A stretch of 64,000 nucleotides of DNA from Nautilus pompilius. Lineage: Eukaryota > Mollusca > Cephalopoda > Nautilida > Nautilidae. The notes beneath the pieces were generated by a model. It did not search any database, was not told where the DNA came from, and saw only the letters and a list, made by a program, of their open reading frames with translations. Shown in pieces: positions 24,831 through 37,300 of this stretch. The stretch spans positions 868,001-932,000 of the forward strand of contig JACATO010000052.1 of assembly GCA_018389105.1 (NCBI GenBank), written 5' to 3'. Numbering within the stretch: the first letter of the stretch is position 1; every line of letters starts with the position of its first letter. Both the position numbers and the translations under genes were made by a program.

Positions 24831-26080
24831 AGTCACCGCCGCCACAGGGGTGGGAGGGAGTCCGGAACGTGTCACATAAAAACTGACGAGTAAAATCCGG
24901 CAAACATAAAAATTCAGCCTTTCAGCGTTCGCTGGAGGGGAACAATGGCCGCCGCCGTGGGGTGGCCTTCTGCATGACCGACCACAAAGTCGACAGACTC
25001 GACGCTCGATTGTACACGGGTGGGGGTGGACTGGGGAGAGGGAGGGTGGGTGGTGGTGCGCCAGGAAACGCGGAAACACAGCCTGCGATGTTTTGATGCT
25101 TGGAGATTTGTCCAGGAAAGAGTTCGGTCGGCTCCTTGGCAATCACGGTCCTTACGTTTCCGCTGTCCCTCCGCCTCCTCCTCCTCCTCCTCATCCTCAT
25201 CCTCCTCCCCCCCCACAGTCCCTTTGTAGAGGAAAACGCCCAAGAAATGGACGGACAGGTAAAAACAAATGATCTGCTTTAATTCTGAATTCTTATCTTC
25301 GGTCGAGTCTGTGATATATATATATATACACACACAACGTGTGTGTGGAGGGGGGAAGAGAGGAGTTGTCGAAGATACCTCCATCCCCCCCTCCAACGCA
25401 TCACGGACGAATGCTCACGCAGGCGCCCTCCCACCTGACGGGATTAACTTCTCCTTTCCTCGGCTTCACACGCCAACAGTAAGTAACGCGCTCCGACTGT
25501 TAGATCACACACGGGGGAGACAACTTACGAAGACAGTCTCGTGTCGCCCACACCGGCCGGCAAGCTCGCCCCTCCGCAGTCACCGTTGCGTGAATCCGAC
25601 AAACGGCTTCCACAGACCAGGTGAATGCGCGAACATTCATCAAAAGCTCAGGGAAGGTGACGGCGGAGTTAGAAGGAGTCGATGCTGGGTTTTTTTTTCT
25701 ACCTCGCTGCTGGTTCCATTTCCATCCGCCCGAATGGTTCGGAACATTTGTATTGCATATAAACCACGTGCCTGCGGTGATTAGCAATCACGTCCTCACA
25801 AAAGCAACAGTCTGGCAGGGCCACTTCCTACACGTTCTTTATTTACTTAGCTATTTGATTATCAGTTACAGAAAAGGTCTGTACTCGCATAGCGAGGTAG
25901 TTTTTGTATTACCTAAAAGATGCCACTGCACCAACACCCACCCAAAAGATAAATGAGAACGTACGACTTGACGTCATTTGAAGGGAAATACATTTACATT
26001 TAGTGAGCTGGGCTGCCTGATAGAACAGGGCTTCTATAAGTTTTCTGAAATCCAAACCATTAAAGTTAACAATACACTAA
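24831..26080. other. CpG-rich Olig upstream region
   Basis: Sequence between the Olig proximal promoter and the inverted-repeat element. It has a CCTCCT run (25170-25210) and a TATATATA/CACACA run (25314-25338). The many overlapping 60-170-codon frames on both strands are by-products of GC-rich composition; none shows a domain. Confidence 0.4.
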
Positions 26081-27008
26081 TTACTGTATTTTTCGGCATA
26101 TAAGACGCACCCAGGTTTTACAAGGAAGTATTTAGGGGAAAAAAAGATTTTAGTGTATATAAGAATTATAAGTACCGAGTATTAAATTTATAAGCCATTG
26201 TACAGACTTTGAGTATCTATTAATAAGTATTAAATTTATAATATAATAGCTACTAGTATTTATTCATAAGTTTTACCAGTAAATTCATAATATAAGTTAA
26301 TACAATAACGACTCGTATTTATTTGTAAGTATGTAGTATTTGCTCTTATCAATATGGAGTAAAAAAATATTATAATGCCTTTTCTTGTAAAAATCTAATT
26401 TGAAAATGTTAATGTTGTGGTGGCCACCGGAGCGCCATCTATCCCTACATTAAGACTCCATAGTTACGCTGTGACACATTGTGAGTGGCGGCACCGCATC
26501 TTTGTTGTGGAGTCTTAATGTTCGGATAGATGGCGCTCCGGTGGCCACCATAACACAAAACTTTCTACAAATGGCGCTGATGCAATCCTACAGTCTTCTC
26601 CCTCGTATTTTCGTTAATGCTTTCGATAAAATATTGAAGGTTTGTTAGGATATTTCAGTTGAACATAATGAGAAATGATACAGACAGGTGGGAGCGTTGG
26701 GAAATAGGGGAGTGCAGGCTACTACCGAATAGGTCCGGCTTAACCCTACCGATGCCTATAGGCTCATGTTATTACAGCCAGCTCTTTATAAACAGCTTTT
26801 AAATATACTATAATTTCACTCGCTTTCTTTTTTAAATAAATTATCTTCATGCTTTTAGTAACAAATAACGTGTATACATTTCTTTCTGGGTTCGGACCGC
26901 ATCGGACCATAACCATATTTTTTTACCTCTGGCATGGCAGACGCAGGGTGACTTTTGGAGAGACATTTTTTGGAAAGTATCCGTCTCACATGCCAAAAAA
27001 TACAGTAA
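26081..27008. mobile_element. 928-bp terminal-inverted-repeat element (non-autonomous)
   Basis: The left end TTACTGTATTTTTCGGCA (26081-26098) and right end TGCCAAAAAATACAGTAA (26991-27008) are reverse complements with one mismatch in 18, and weaker pairing continues for about ten more bases (ATAAGACG against CGTCTCAC). The termini resemble those of widespread animal cut-and-paste MITEs. There is no transposase frame inside. The interior is AT-rich with loosely repeated AGTATTAAATTTATAA segments and carries a second foldback at 26413-26555. The target-site duplication is ambiguous because both flanks are TA-rich. Confidence 0.75.
26413..26555. mobile_element. Foldback element with 48-bp arms, nested
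   Basis: The arms 26413-26460 and 26508-26555 are reverse complements over 48 bases with three mismatches, around a 47-base spacer. The arms contain GGTGGCCACCGGAGCGCCAT and ACATTAAGACTCCA. The GC-rich arms contrast with the AT-rich host element, which indicates a separate insertion. It has no coding capacity. A transcript would form a long stable hairpin. Confidence 0.92.
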
Positions 27009-27087
27009 TAATACTATGGGCATAGAAATAAAACCTGGGTATCAGATACCATTATGGCGATGGCCGGATTTTATTTGAACATTCCCA

Positions 27088-27099
27088 TTAATAATAATA

Positions 27100-27151
<52 letters not shown>
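27088..27151. repeat. (AAT)n microsatellite
   Basis: About 64 bases of AAT with a single interruption. Confidence 0.96.
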
Positions 27152-27152
<1 letters not shown>

Positions 27153-27262
27153 TATTGGTTGTTGTTATTTCGGTGTTCAGTTGGCTTTACCGACTGCTCC
27201 GTCAGGTGGACACCGGGCCTTATCCGAATAGTTAGTAGACACCTTAATATTCAGGTTTTCAG

Positions 27263-27330
27263 TAATGGCTGGTTAACAGAGCGGTCGGCTCTCAACCGAG
27301 AAGTCTAAAACCGCGTTTGAGACTTTCCAT
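27263..27330 (+). repeat. tRNA-like SINE head (tRNA-Leu/Ser type)
   Basis: The order TGGCTGGTTAAC, GCGGTCGGCTCTCAACCGAG and GCGTTTGAGACTTTC matches the D arm, anticodon arm (loop CTCTCAACC) and degenerate B box of a class II tRNA, but there is no clean acceptor stem and the B box is altered. It is best read as the 5' head of a tRNA-derived SINE or a tRNA pseudogene. Confidence 0.45.
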
Positions 27331-27788
27331 TTTTTGCTGACAGCTGAATCACGCAGGGACCATTTCCGTCAAGAGATGAAGAGTACTGCAATTCATTAAC
27401 CGGCCTTGAAACCAAGCGGTGTTTATCGGGAATATCCTGAGGATGGACGGGAAGAGGGACAGAAAAGTTCGCTGGAATGTTGATCGAAATAAGTTATATT
27501 AAATGGTGATCACATGCGCAAGCGTATGTTTAAAGTACGTTAGGTAGAAGTTTAAAAACCACCGGTAATTGGTGGGGGTTTAACTTAACAAAAATTCTAA
27601 AGAAAGAAATAAAAAGAATTATTCTGCTTTACCACTGACATTTTACACCATCGCTCTGCTACTGTTTGCGTACAACAGCTTGTTAGATCTATACAGAAAC
27701 TTCCACTTTTCTTGTTTATTCACTGGAAAATTTTAGGAACAATAAATCGCATTAAATGCTGTTTTTCACATACACAGCTGCGGGAATA

Positions 27789-27826
27789 GTGTGTGTGTGT
27801 GGTGTGTGTGTGTGTGTGTGCGCGCG
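27789..27826. repeat. (TG)n microsatellite with CGCGCG end
   Basis: About 38 bases of TG ending in CGCGCG, an alternating purine/pyrimidine run of the kind able to form Z-DNA. Confidence 0.93.
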
Positions 27827-28003
27827 ATACACTGACTATGTCCAAGAGGCACACACCAACTATGAGCCGTCGTGGACAAGGAGAGACACGAATGTACTCA
27901 GGCTTGCATTGCATCCTGCTTCGAGGATAGTAAGTACTTGGTGGGTAGCGACGGTTTATTTAGACGGTAAGTGCCAGTAGAAAATTTTTTACCCGCTAAG
28001 CCT

Positions 28004-28085
28004 CCATTTCATTTTTAGATGTGGGAGGAAATTCACGCAACCAGCTGGTGAGGAGCGAGACGGGACAAGCTGAAGCAACTCCGCC
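28004..28085 (-). repeat. SINE family S1 fragment
   Basis: The plus strand reads TTTTAGATGTGGGAGGAAAT...CAGCTGGTGAGGAG, matching the middle of other minus-oriented copies such as 44470-44530. Only the body segment remains. Confidence 0.5.
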
Positions 28086-28147
28086 GTAATGATGTGTGAC
28101 TCCCTCCCGGATTTTGCTTGGATGTCTCCAGTATTGTGATTGGTCTT

Positions 28148-28148
<1 letters not shown>

Positions 28149-28241
<93 letters not shown>
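28149..28241. repeat. (AAT)n microsatellite
   Basis: About 93 bases of AAT. The poly-Asn and poly-Ile frames are artefacts. Confidence 0.97.
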
Positions 28242-28242
<1 letters not shown>

Positions 28243-28734
28243 GTTTATTTTACTGTTCAAGATTTTATTTTTCTGTTAATTTGTCGATGATGTTAAGGAG
28301 TTTTAGAAAACGGATGGACGTACCGAGTATCAAATAGAAGACCGAGAGATTGGGTCTCGTTAAAACTTTAAGAAAAGCATTCGGGACTCTTCCTTGTAAT
28401 GCGTTGTTTTCTTTCTTCCTCTCGTGGCCGCTGCTGATGCATGTGGGGATGGGATGTGTAGATGGGCTCCAAGCGCAAGATGGAAATTCCATGACTTATT
28501 TACATTTTTGTAGCTTTTAGATTGCAAACACGACTTAAGCTGCTTCTGCTCGGGGAAAGGCCAGAAGCCTTGTTTAGCGTTAGGGTCCGTGGAGTTACTG
28601 GATACAAGACAGTTGTTATGGTAACTTCGTGGCCACGAAAAATTCAAAACAAAACAGAGTAAATATATTAAGAAACTACAGGTTCCTATGCTACATCGAT
28701 GTCTACCAAAAAAAAAAAACAATCTACCTCTGTA

Positions 28735-28902
28735 TGTATGCATATGTGCATGTGTGTGAGTTTGTGTCTTGTGTCTGTCTGTGTATGTATATGCGGGTCG
28801 TGCATGTGCATGTGTGTTTGTGTCTGTGTTTGTCTGTGTATGTATATGTATGTATATGCGGGTACGTGTCTGTCTCTCTGTGTCTGTGTGTGTGTGTGTT
28901 GG
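28735..28902. repeat. TG-rich imperfect tandem repeat
   Basis: About 165 bases of TGTATGTA, TGTGTCTG and GCATGTGCATG units forming loose repeats of 20-50 bases. The cysteine/valine-rich frames here are artefacts. Confidence 0.9.
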
Positions 28903-29925
28903 CTCGCTTCACAGGATTAGTAAGAGAAACATTCTGAGATGTTTTCCAGTTCCGGAATAAAAATGCATTTGCTTTCATTTATTTCTTTTGTAAGAAAACG
29001 CTTCGATGCTGTTATGTTTGACTGCTATTTAATTTGCTTTAAAGCTTGCTTTTCTTTCTTTTTCACACAATAAGTACGGTTTAGTATAATATTCTTTTTT
29101 CGGGTATGGCAAACAAATATATACTTAATTCTTCACAAATGATATTTTAACCAATTATTAAAGTATTCCCTCTCTCTCATGCCTTTAAGAGTCGAAAATA
29201 GTTAGCATTTAAATGTTGTAACTGATGTTAAACCAGTAATGATCGAGTTGGATTCATCCTTCTAATGACCAATACGAGTTGTTTTAGTATTTTCTGCACA
29301 TAGAGGGAGATAACTCTTCGTACGGTGTTATAAAAGACACAGGATACCTGAACGATTATTAACAAATATCTAAAAGTATTGTAATGGCAGTTTTATACGT
29401 TAGTATCATACAGTTTAAAAATGGATTAGCTAAAAAAAATTTTTTTTCCTCCTAATTTTATACCAAATTTTTATTTTCAGTTGAAAGGGCATTAAAAATA
29501 TAGGGAATGCGTCTCCCCTTTTAACGAAAGACAATACATTTTGAACAAATAAATAAATAACAATTTAAAATTTATTGTTAATACTTTGTGGTCTGTAGTT
29601 TTGATATTTTTTCGACGAAACAAAATGCTTTCTATTCTTATGAATAATACTACAATACTTGAGCTTACTGCTGAACAGATACAATAAAACGTGGAAATTA
29701 CATTCTAAGAGAATTGCTTAAATTTCCTAAGTTTAATTAATGTTGGATTACTTTTTACTAAAATCAACTTTTCCTGAAAGGTATCTAGTTATACCAAAAA
29801 AAAAAGAACAGCAAGATTTAACAGCAAATAGTTTATATGCCATCGTGTATCAGTAGGCCACCGTTGCAGAACAGAAACCTCGTTTCCAGTGCGAAATTAG
29901 AAAGGGTCGTACACGTCAAAAAGAT
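28903..29925. other. AT-rich non-coding spacer between Olig and CTU1
   Basis: No recognised gene or repeat. Composition becomes more AT-rich than further left, though CpG is not yet depleted. Confidence 0.4.
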
Positions 29926-29929
29926 TATT

Positions 29930-30135
29930 CCACGTGGACCCAGTCAGAATTGGATGATGAATATGTGTACCTCGGGAGGAAAAGCCCTATTGGCACCCTT
30001 TATTTTTAGCTGTGGAGGGCACCTTGGCCGGCTGGGAAAGAAGAGCGAAAGAAAACCGTGCTTAGTGTGGGGGGGGGGCCAAACCGATCAGGATTCGAAC
30101 TGGCGTCTTCAAAACTTAGTAGTTCAGTAGCCTTA
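29930..30135 (-). repeat. SINE family S1 copy, minus orientation, with clear B box
   Basis: The plus strand carries GGATTCGAAC at 30091-30100, the complement of the polymerase III B box GTTCGAATCC, followed by the complement of the tRNA-like head. To its left are the family body blocks GGAGGAAAAGCC, TTTAGCTGTGGAGGG and GGCCGGCTGGGAAAGAAG. It lies outside CTU1 and is the best-preserved B box of the family here. Confidence 0.75.
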
Positions 30136-31323
30136 CTGTAGTTTTCTATATTCTACTAAATGGGGTTTAAATTATTTTTTAACACAAATCTAGAATTTTC
30201 GCAAGGTGCATCAATTAAGAAATATGGCCGGTTTGTGGCTCCGGTCTTTCAATGCATCTACTTATACATTAATGAACCTAATAATTTTATTAGGGATTTA
30301 TTTTTAAAAATTAAAAAAAAAGAATTGCTTTTTAAATTATGGGTTATGATGATCTCTTACTGAAGTAATTTGACCTTCGCATTGATTTAAAATTCTACTA
30401 GATAAAAAAAGAAATCACAGAATTTATAGTTGTTTTCTTGAATTAGTTAATAAAGCATAAAAAGATATTTCTTTAATAAATTCTATTTTCGATTAATTAT
30501 TATTTCAGATTTGTTTTAAAAAAATAACCTACTAATGATTTTAAAATGTGTAACTAGAATTTTACATTATTATTATTATTATTATTATTAATCAATTTAC
30601 TTATTTTAAGCCTCAGAGAAACTATTAATGTGGATTATCTGGTAAATTTTGCATCAGTCAGATCCTAAGCAATCGAGGTGATGTAAGGTGAAAAATGCGT
30701 GCAAAATTACCACCTCTTGTAGTCTTTAGACACTAATGGCTATGTTCAACTCTTTGAGGAAACCCTTCAAGGTCTCGTGCAGGGCTCACACGACCGACAC
30801 CAATAAAAGAGTATTTAGCGCTACGTATTCTTTCTAATTCCATTCTTAAGGGTTGGTATTCGGAGCTCTTTTCTTTTATCTGCCAGATTTTCACCTGACA
30901 TTGCAAGCTATATTTATGATGGGGATCTCATCATTATTAATGGCACACCCATCACATTGTATAGTCAGGATTAGTTTCGTGCTCCTTTTAGTAAAAACCT
31001 AAGCAAATATAACTAATTCTGCAATTATGCATATGTATGTGCGAAGTATTTTTTTTTTAATATATATATAAAGTATCCAAGCAGATTCATTAACCATCTT
31101 TATCCTGTAGATTTTAACTCTTCTTCGCGCAAGGTAAGAACGGTCCAGATAGATGGTTTGTTAACTGCCATTTGATTGGACCGATGATGCGAATCAGCGA
31201 ATGGAAACCGTCAATGCAAAGTCAGCCTTTTGCTTGGAGAAATCTGTCGTAAACATTGTCCCCCCCGGAGGATGGTCGGATGACAAATTGCTATTCAGAT
31301 AATCCCCATAACCCATTTCCATA
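30136..31323. other. CTU1 upstream region
   Basis: An AT-rich stretch with an ATT microsatellite (30568-30590), then sequence with normal CpG leading to the CTU1 start. A strong splice-donor-like sequence CAAG/GTAAGAA lies at about 31133 and could end an untranslated leader exon, but I cannot show that it is used. No TATA box is evident. Confidence 0.35.
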
Positions 31324-31380
31324 ATGCCTAAGAAATGCCTATGTTGTGATAAAAATGCTGTTTTGAAGCGGCCTAAGACG
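31324..31380 (+). CDS. CTU1 coding exon 1
   Basis: Nineteen codons, [19 protein letters not shown], ending at a consensus donor ACG/GTAAGA in phase 0. This is the first zinc-ribbon cysteine pair and the invariant LKRPKT strand. The Met is the family's usual start. Confidence 0.94.
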
Positions 31381-34300
31381 GTAAGATTTCCTTTTAAAGT
31401 AAAAGCTTAATAAAGATGTAAGTATTGTTGTAATGTCCCTACTACGAGGGACAGGGAGTCGTGTGTGTGTGCGTGCGGTGGTTAAACACGGTTCTGTTAA
31501 ATCCCCCGAATTTAAAATTCTGGTTAATTAACCTAATAATAATAGTAATAATAGTAATTTTAAAATTGTGTGTTCGTAACACCGGAATCTCTAATGTCTT
31601 GTTTACCTCCTGATTGTTTTCATTCTGTTTCTAAGTCAGCTATTTCTGACCGACAGAGATGTGACCGAAGGCGATAGTCCTTAAGTTTTTACTCCCCCAC
31701 TGGTTATACTCGAGCTTTTAATTCCGTTCATTTGCCCTCGAGTTCTGCATTTGCTCCATTGGAAGTTTTTAGGAACTTAAGCAAACAAAAATGCGTTTGA
31801 TAGCGGTGGGACGGGTGTAGCGACGGAGGGAATTCGACCAACGATCGGCCCGAATGGACTCGGGTCATGACTAGCCAGGTCGGTGCAGCCATGTAACGTC
31901 GGACTCGTGGGCAGAAAACCTTCGACTGAGATAAAGCTGCTCATAAATTCAAAGCGTGGATACCCATGAAGCTCTCTGCTAACACGCGTACACAATCCTC
32001 AGGTTTGTGTGTATGTATACGTATGGTTTTTGAAAAAAAAAAATCCTCTTGGAAAGGTGGCATTAATTAATTTATCCCTATAAAAAGACTAAATAGTAAA
32101 GCAAATTTCCTGATATCTGCTATTATTATTTGGCTTATTGATAACTGAAATTTAATATTCACTTATTTGTTGATGCGGTGAATTGTTTAGTTTGATTCGT
32201 ATATAAAAGCAGAAAGCAAATGTAGTACATTCAGGATTTTTCAGTGCCATTGTTAAAGTGATTAAAGTTGGTAGATGGTCTGAAAGGCAGAGAGTTTTTA
32301 AAAATAGCTCTTGTGCCCCCCAAATTGAAAACTGAAGCTACTTTTAAAAAATCAAAAATAAGACTTACGATTTTTACCTCAGCTTAGCAAAACTTTCAGC
32401 AACAGACTCTGATTAATTAATTGAGAAGTGCTTTCAAATATTTAATGGAGCATGTTTTTTTTTATTAGTCTTTGTAATTAGTTGTCTTTTAAATGAAATT
32501 TCAGTGTCACCTTTTCCATGACCTCCATAAAAGTTGAGATTTACTAGCAGAAATTGAAGCTAATGTTGCTTGTGGTGATATTTAACCCTTCTAGATAATG
32601 TTAGGTTGGAGAAGAAGAGCCATCCTAATTTTAAGATGCAAGTTCAAAGATGAGCTATTTACCAAGGAATATCACACAATGAGATTTTTTTTTCTGCTCT
32701 AAATTGGCTGAATATTGTACTTTATTTTTTATTTAAAATTTTTCCACTAACTTAATAACTTTTCCCCTGTAAAACTTTGCATTTTCAAATATGGTTCTTT
32801 TATCATTATCTGTTTCAGCATATGAAGGAAAAGGATGGTATTCTAGTATAACTCAAGATAGCTATATTCCATAGGGAGTAATTTAATTATATTACTGGCC
32901 TGAATACTTCATTGAGGTTTTAATTTTTAAAATTCATTGCTTAGAAATATAAAACAATCAATGAACAAAGAATGCAATGTGCATTTCTAACATTTTTTTG
33001 TCTGACAAATTGACTATACTTAAGTTTGCAGTAAAGGAAAGCATTTTCTTTTTCTCTCTCTCTCTCTCTCTCTCCTCCCTCTTTCTGTGTAAAATGTATG
33101 TGTATAGTATGCAAATTAATTTTACTGTTTGTTAAGATAATATATTTTAGAAGCCAAAATAAAAAAATATTCCATGTTATATTCCAGAAAAAGAAGAAGA
33201 AAAAATTAATAAAATATAATTCTTCATTGATAGAGGAACATTTTTTTCATATTTTTCTAAATTTTAGTATGTAACAAATCTTTTAAATGAGAGCAGAATT
33301 AGTTCTAACAAGTGTACAATAATAAATATAAATGAAAACAGGAATTTTTTTCTGTATAGAATTTTAGTACACACTTTTAACTTGGAAGATCAAAGATACC
33401 AATGTTTATCTCCCTTGGATTACATTTTACACTTTGCTTATAATTATATTAAAGTCTTTTAAATAAGGCATTGCAGTTTTTAGCAGAGGCTGAAAACACT
33501 TATTCAGAGCCCCATGTTAAGACTTATTTATCAATGCCTGCTTTTAACTGGATGACACTGTCACTATAACAACTACAGTTTAGACTTTTTAAAAAAAAAA
33601 TTTGGTCAGTATTCTGATAATAAAAACTTTCTTTTTTTTTTCCTATTTTAAACTCTCATACTGTTTATCTAATTTTTAAATTATTATTAGACCCTCAATT
33701 TTTTTCCTCCATACTGACAATATTATTTAGTGTCTATATGTTTAAATCTTTTTTTTTTAATTTAAAAGAACATTTTCAGTTTCTTTTATGTGTCTAGGAA
33801 TTATACAGGGCACACAGACAGACCAACCAAAACTGTTTTGAATAATTTTAAATATCTTGGAAGAAACACAGGCACACTGTTTGTTTTTTGTTTGTTTGTT
33901 TGTTGGTAAATAATTTAATAATAACCATGAATTAAACTTGTTCTTGTTTTTCTAATGCAGGATCAAAATGTAAGTCAAGCAGATTTTCTGAACTTTTAAA
34001 ACGTAGCAACAACAGTTGTAATATTTTTGGCAATTGCATTATAAGAAAATTGCAGAAGAAAGACTTGGTAAACATATTTATTATCTTGCAGATTAGATAG
34101 CTGAATGCTTGTAATTTACTGATCTGATTCAGATAGTTACTTTATTTTCATGTTTGTATGCTAGAACTTTGTCCATTTTTTTAAAACCAATGTTATTTCA
34201 AAGTACATCAAACTTACTGAGTGGGAGACTAGATGGAGAAAATAAACTGTTTCCAACCAGAGTTTATCAGATTCCTGAGAGATAGATAGGTGAAGATGAC

Positions 34301-37300
34301 ACCATGTCATAATGTGGATTCTTCATGATCATGCATTGAAGCTAAGCAAACTAGATTATGCAGGTCTGTGTATGATTATCTAATTTGAATATTTTATAAT
34401 TACTTATGAAGTATTGTGTCAGAAAGTGCACTATAGAGATTCTCATATTTACATGACTGGTACATCTTACTTACTATAGATTTGTAATAATTATATAACT
34501 TTTTTATTTTCAAACCAAATTGTATCATTACACAATAATAACATTATTACAGAACTTTAAACAGAGTTAGTATAGTGGCTTATGTTATATAACTTTTAGT
34601 GTTATCATTGTCTCATCTCCAATTTAAGAATTCTATTGTTCTGGATTACCAGCCATGATCTAAGATAGATTAGGGAGAAAGGGCATATGCATGGTGTTGC
34701 TCACATAATCCTTTTATGTCATGTACAAACGAACCCACTAAAGTTCCTACTGGAATCTCTCATCATTAGATTTGGGTGGAGATGCACATGGGTGGGTGGC
34801 AGAGAGGGACAAAAAGAAACCGGCTAGGAAGGCATGCCAGGCTGAGCTGGTCCTTTGCAGAAATCAAATTTGGGGCAACAACTTAAACAATCCAGTAGCC
34901 TAACCACTACTACCCTAATTTTAGTATAGATTTACTTAATATTTTTTTTTTACACTTAATATTTATTAATAACTACATTTTCAAAATTAAAAAGATAGGC
35001 ATATGGAAACAAAATCCATACCTCAGTATTTCAAATTTGAAAACTTTTAAAGCCGAGCTGGTTTTAAAATACTTCTGTGTAGAGTCCACATGTTTTGTTT
35101 GATATTCCACTTGTCAGATTTCATTGGTAAATAGCAGACACTTGAACTCAGACTGGTCTCTTGTCCAGTGTAAAAAGTAAAGATCATTCAAGTCATTGGA
35201 AGTAACACTAGTTGTGTCCCTTCCCTGCGTTGTAGTGTCAGCAACCATGGTAGAATCTTGCTTAACATTATCTGATGTTTTTATGCATGCACATTATATC
35301 ACTGTTCTAGATTTTGTCTTATTTTCGGCTTGTCCTTCCTGTCTGGATTTTGATTTCATTCAATGTCAGCTTTAATGGTCTCATAATTGTGCTCATTAGT
35401 TTCTCATATAGCCAGCCTGTGTAGCCAATGCCAAAACCTATGGAAAGATGTCCTGCTTCACTGGTTATGGTAATTCCCTTAATATGTAAACTCATTGGAT
35501 AATTCAGAGCTGGGACTTCAGGAGTGTGGTTTTCTTGTGGGTTCATTTAATTAATGTGATGTGAAGGATTTGATTTTCATGAGAATCTGGAGCACATGTG
35601 AGGTTCTTGTATTTCTAAATAATGAAAGTAGAAAGCATTGTTCAACTGAGTAATTATGATTGAACTTCTGGTGCCTCTGGAGTTTCAATAACATACTTTT
35701 AAATGACATTTCATTTACACACACACACACACCTGAGAAAAATGCACACGTTGACAGGAAATTTTCATTGTAAGTTATCCAGTCTGTCAGAGTTTGGTAG
35801 AGCTTGTTTATCAGATCTCTAGTTCTGTTGAAATTTTACTTAGAAAGGGAACTAATCCTTTTGCATGTACAATTTCAAATGGCAGCTAATTCATGGGATT
35901 TTAAAATTTAAAAAAAGAAAGCATCATTTTTGTAAAAATTGTTTGTATTTTCTTTTTATTTATTTAATATTAAAAATAAAATAAAAAAGTTTTTTAACTT
36001 CTCTTACATAAAGGGTCTTTCACAAACATTATTGCCTACTGTCTACAACTGTATGATGATGAAGTTGCAGGGTGGTACTTCTGTCTTTGGGAAATGGAAA
36101 ATCTCTGCTAGGACTTCTGTTAGCTGTGCATAGAAAGCATGTAATTGGAGGAAATCTATACTGATGGACTGCTACAAAAGATTGCAAAAAAATAATATTT
36201 TGGGTGGTTCACCAAACCAAGTTGGCTCCAACAGGGATCAAATTGAGGCCCTCTGATGCAACAGGCTGGTACTCTATATGCCTGGCTATAATATTTTTGA
36301 AAATAGAAGCAGATGTTCATAATTTTTCACCTTGTTTTGCAGTGTGACAAATCAACTTAGTGTTTTGGTAGATAAATATGCTTAGTTACCTTCATAAATA
36401 GTTTTAATGTTGACAGAAATACAGGAAAGCTTTTGATATTGTGCAGTTTTTAGTGTCTGTTTCTCAATTTTGAAAATTTTTTAATTGGACATTACTAACT
36501 TTAGTTCATTACAAAAATTTGGTGGCTTTTATATTATGTTAATTTGAAGTTAATTTTTTGCATGCTTGTGAAGGTGTATGTAGATAAGTTATAATTGTTT
36601 TGTAGCGTGTGCTTTGGCATACATTACATGAAGCCTACCTTTTTTGAAAATCATAAAATGGATATTTGTTTCAGGGTTTTGGGTGAAGCATGGATAAAAA
36701 AGGTTTTTGTGCCATTTTGCTTCACAAGTTTAAACTAGGCCACAAAGTGAGTGAGGCAACTCATAACATTAAGTAAGCATTGGATGAGGACACAGCACAA
36801 ATGAGTGCACACTACAACGATGGTTTACAAAGTTTCAATCAGGAGATGTGAGCCTCAAAGATGAGGAATGTAGCAGACGCTCTTCCAGCTGTGATGACAA
36901 CCATCTGAAAGTCTCAGTTAAAGCCAATCCAAGAAAGAAAGAGAGAAATTGCTGAAGAGCTTGACGTAAGCACTGCAAGTGTTTCCTGGCATCTTGATAC
37001 AATAAGCAAGATGAAAAGGCTTGACAAGTGGGTGCCTCACGAGTTGAACGACAACAACAACAGTCATCAATTGGAGATCTGCTCTTTGCTTGTCATAAGA
37101 AACAAAACCTGACGAAACCATCACAGCTGAATGATATTGCTGTGAATTAAACATTGCTCACCAGAAACTCTCCCAACGATAGCTGGCATTAGTGAATCAA
37201 AAAGGCCCAATCCTGCACCATGACAGTGCTCGTCCTCATGTTGCAAAAGTGACTCTTGAGAAACTGAACATGTTTTGGTATGAAGTTCTCTCACAGACTA

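Noticed and set aside
23930-24893. Plus-strand frames of 80-195 codons across the Olig gene
   Set aside because: They are antisense shadows of the GC-rich Olig exon and its upstream region, with no family motif.
24717-25396. Minus-strand frames of 92-160 codons upstream of Olig, considered as an upstream Olig exon
   Set aside because: Composition-driven, containing poly-Arg and poly-Glu from a CCTCCT run. Olig is complete in one exon with its own start.
28096-28290. Poly-Asn open frame, considered as a prion-like protein
   Set aside because: Pure AAT microsatellite translation with no extended coding sequence on either side.
30091-30100. A genuine tRNA gene suggested by the B-box complement
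   Set aside because: No acceptor stem or anticodon arm is intact, and the flank matches the SINE body found in other copies.
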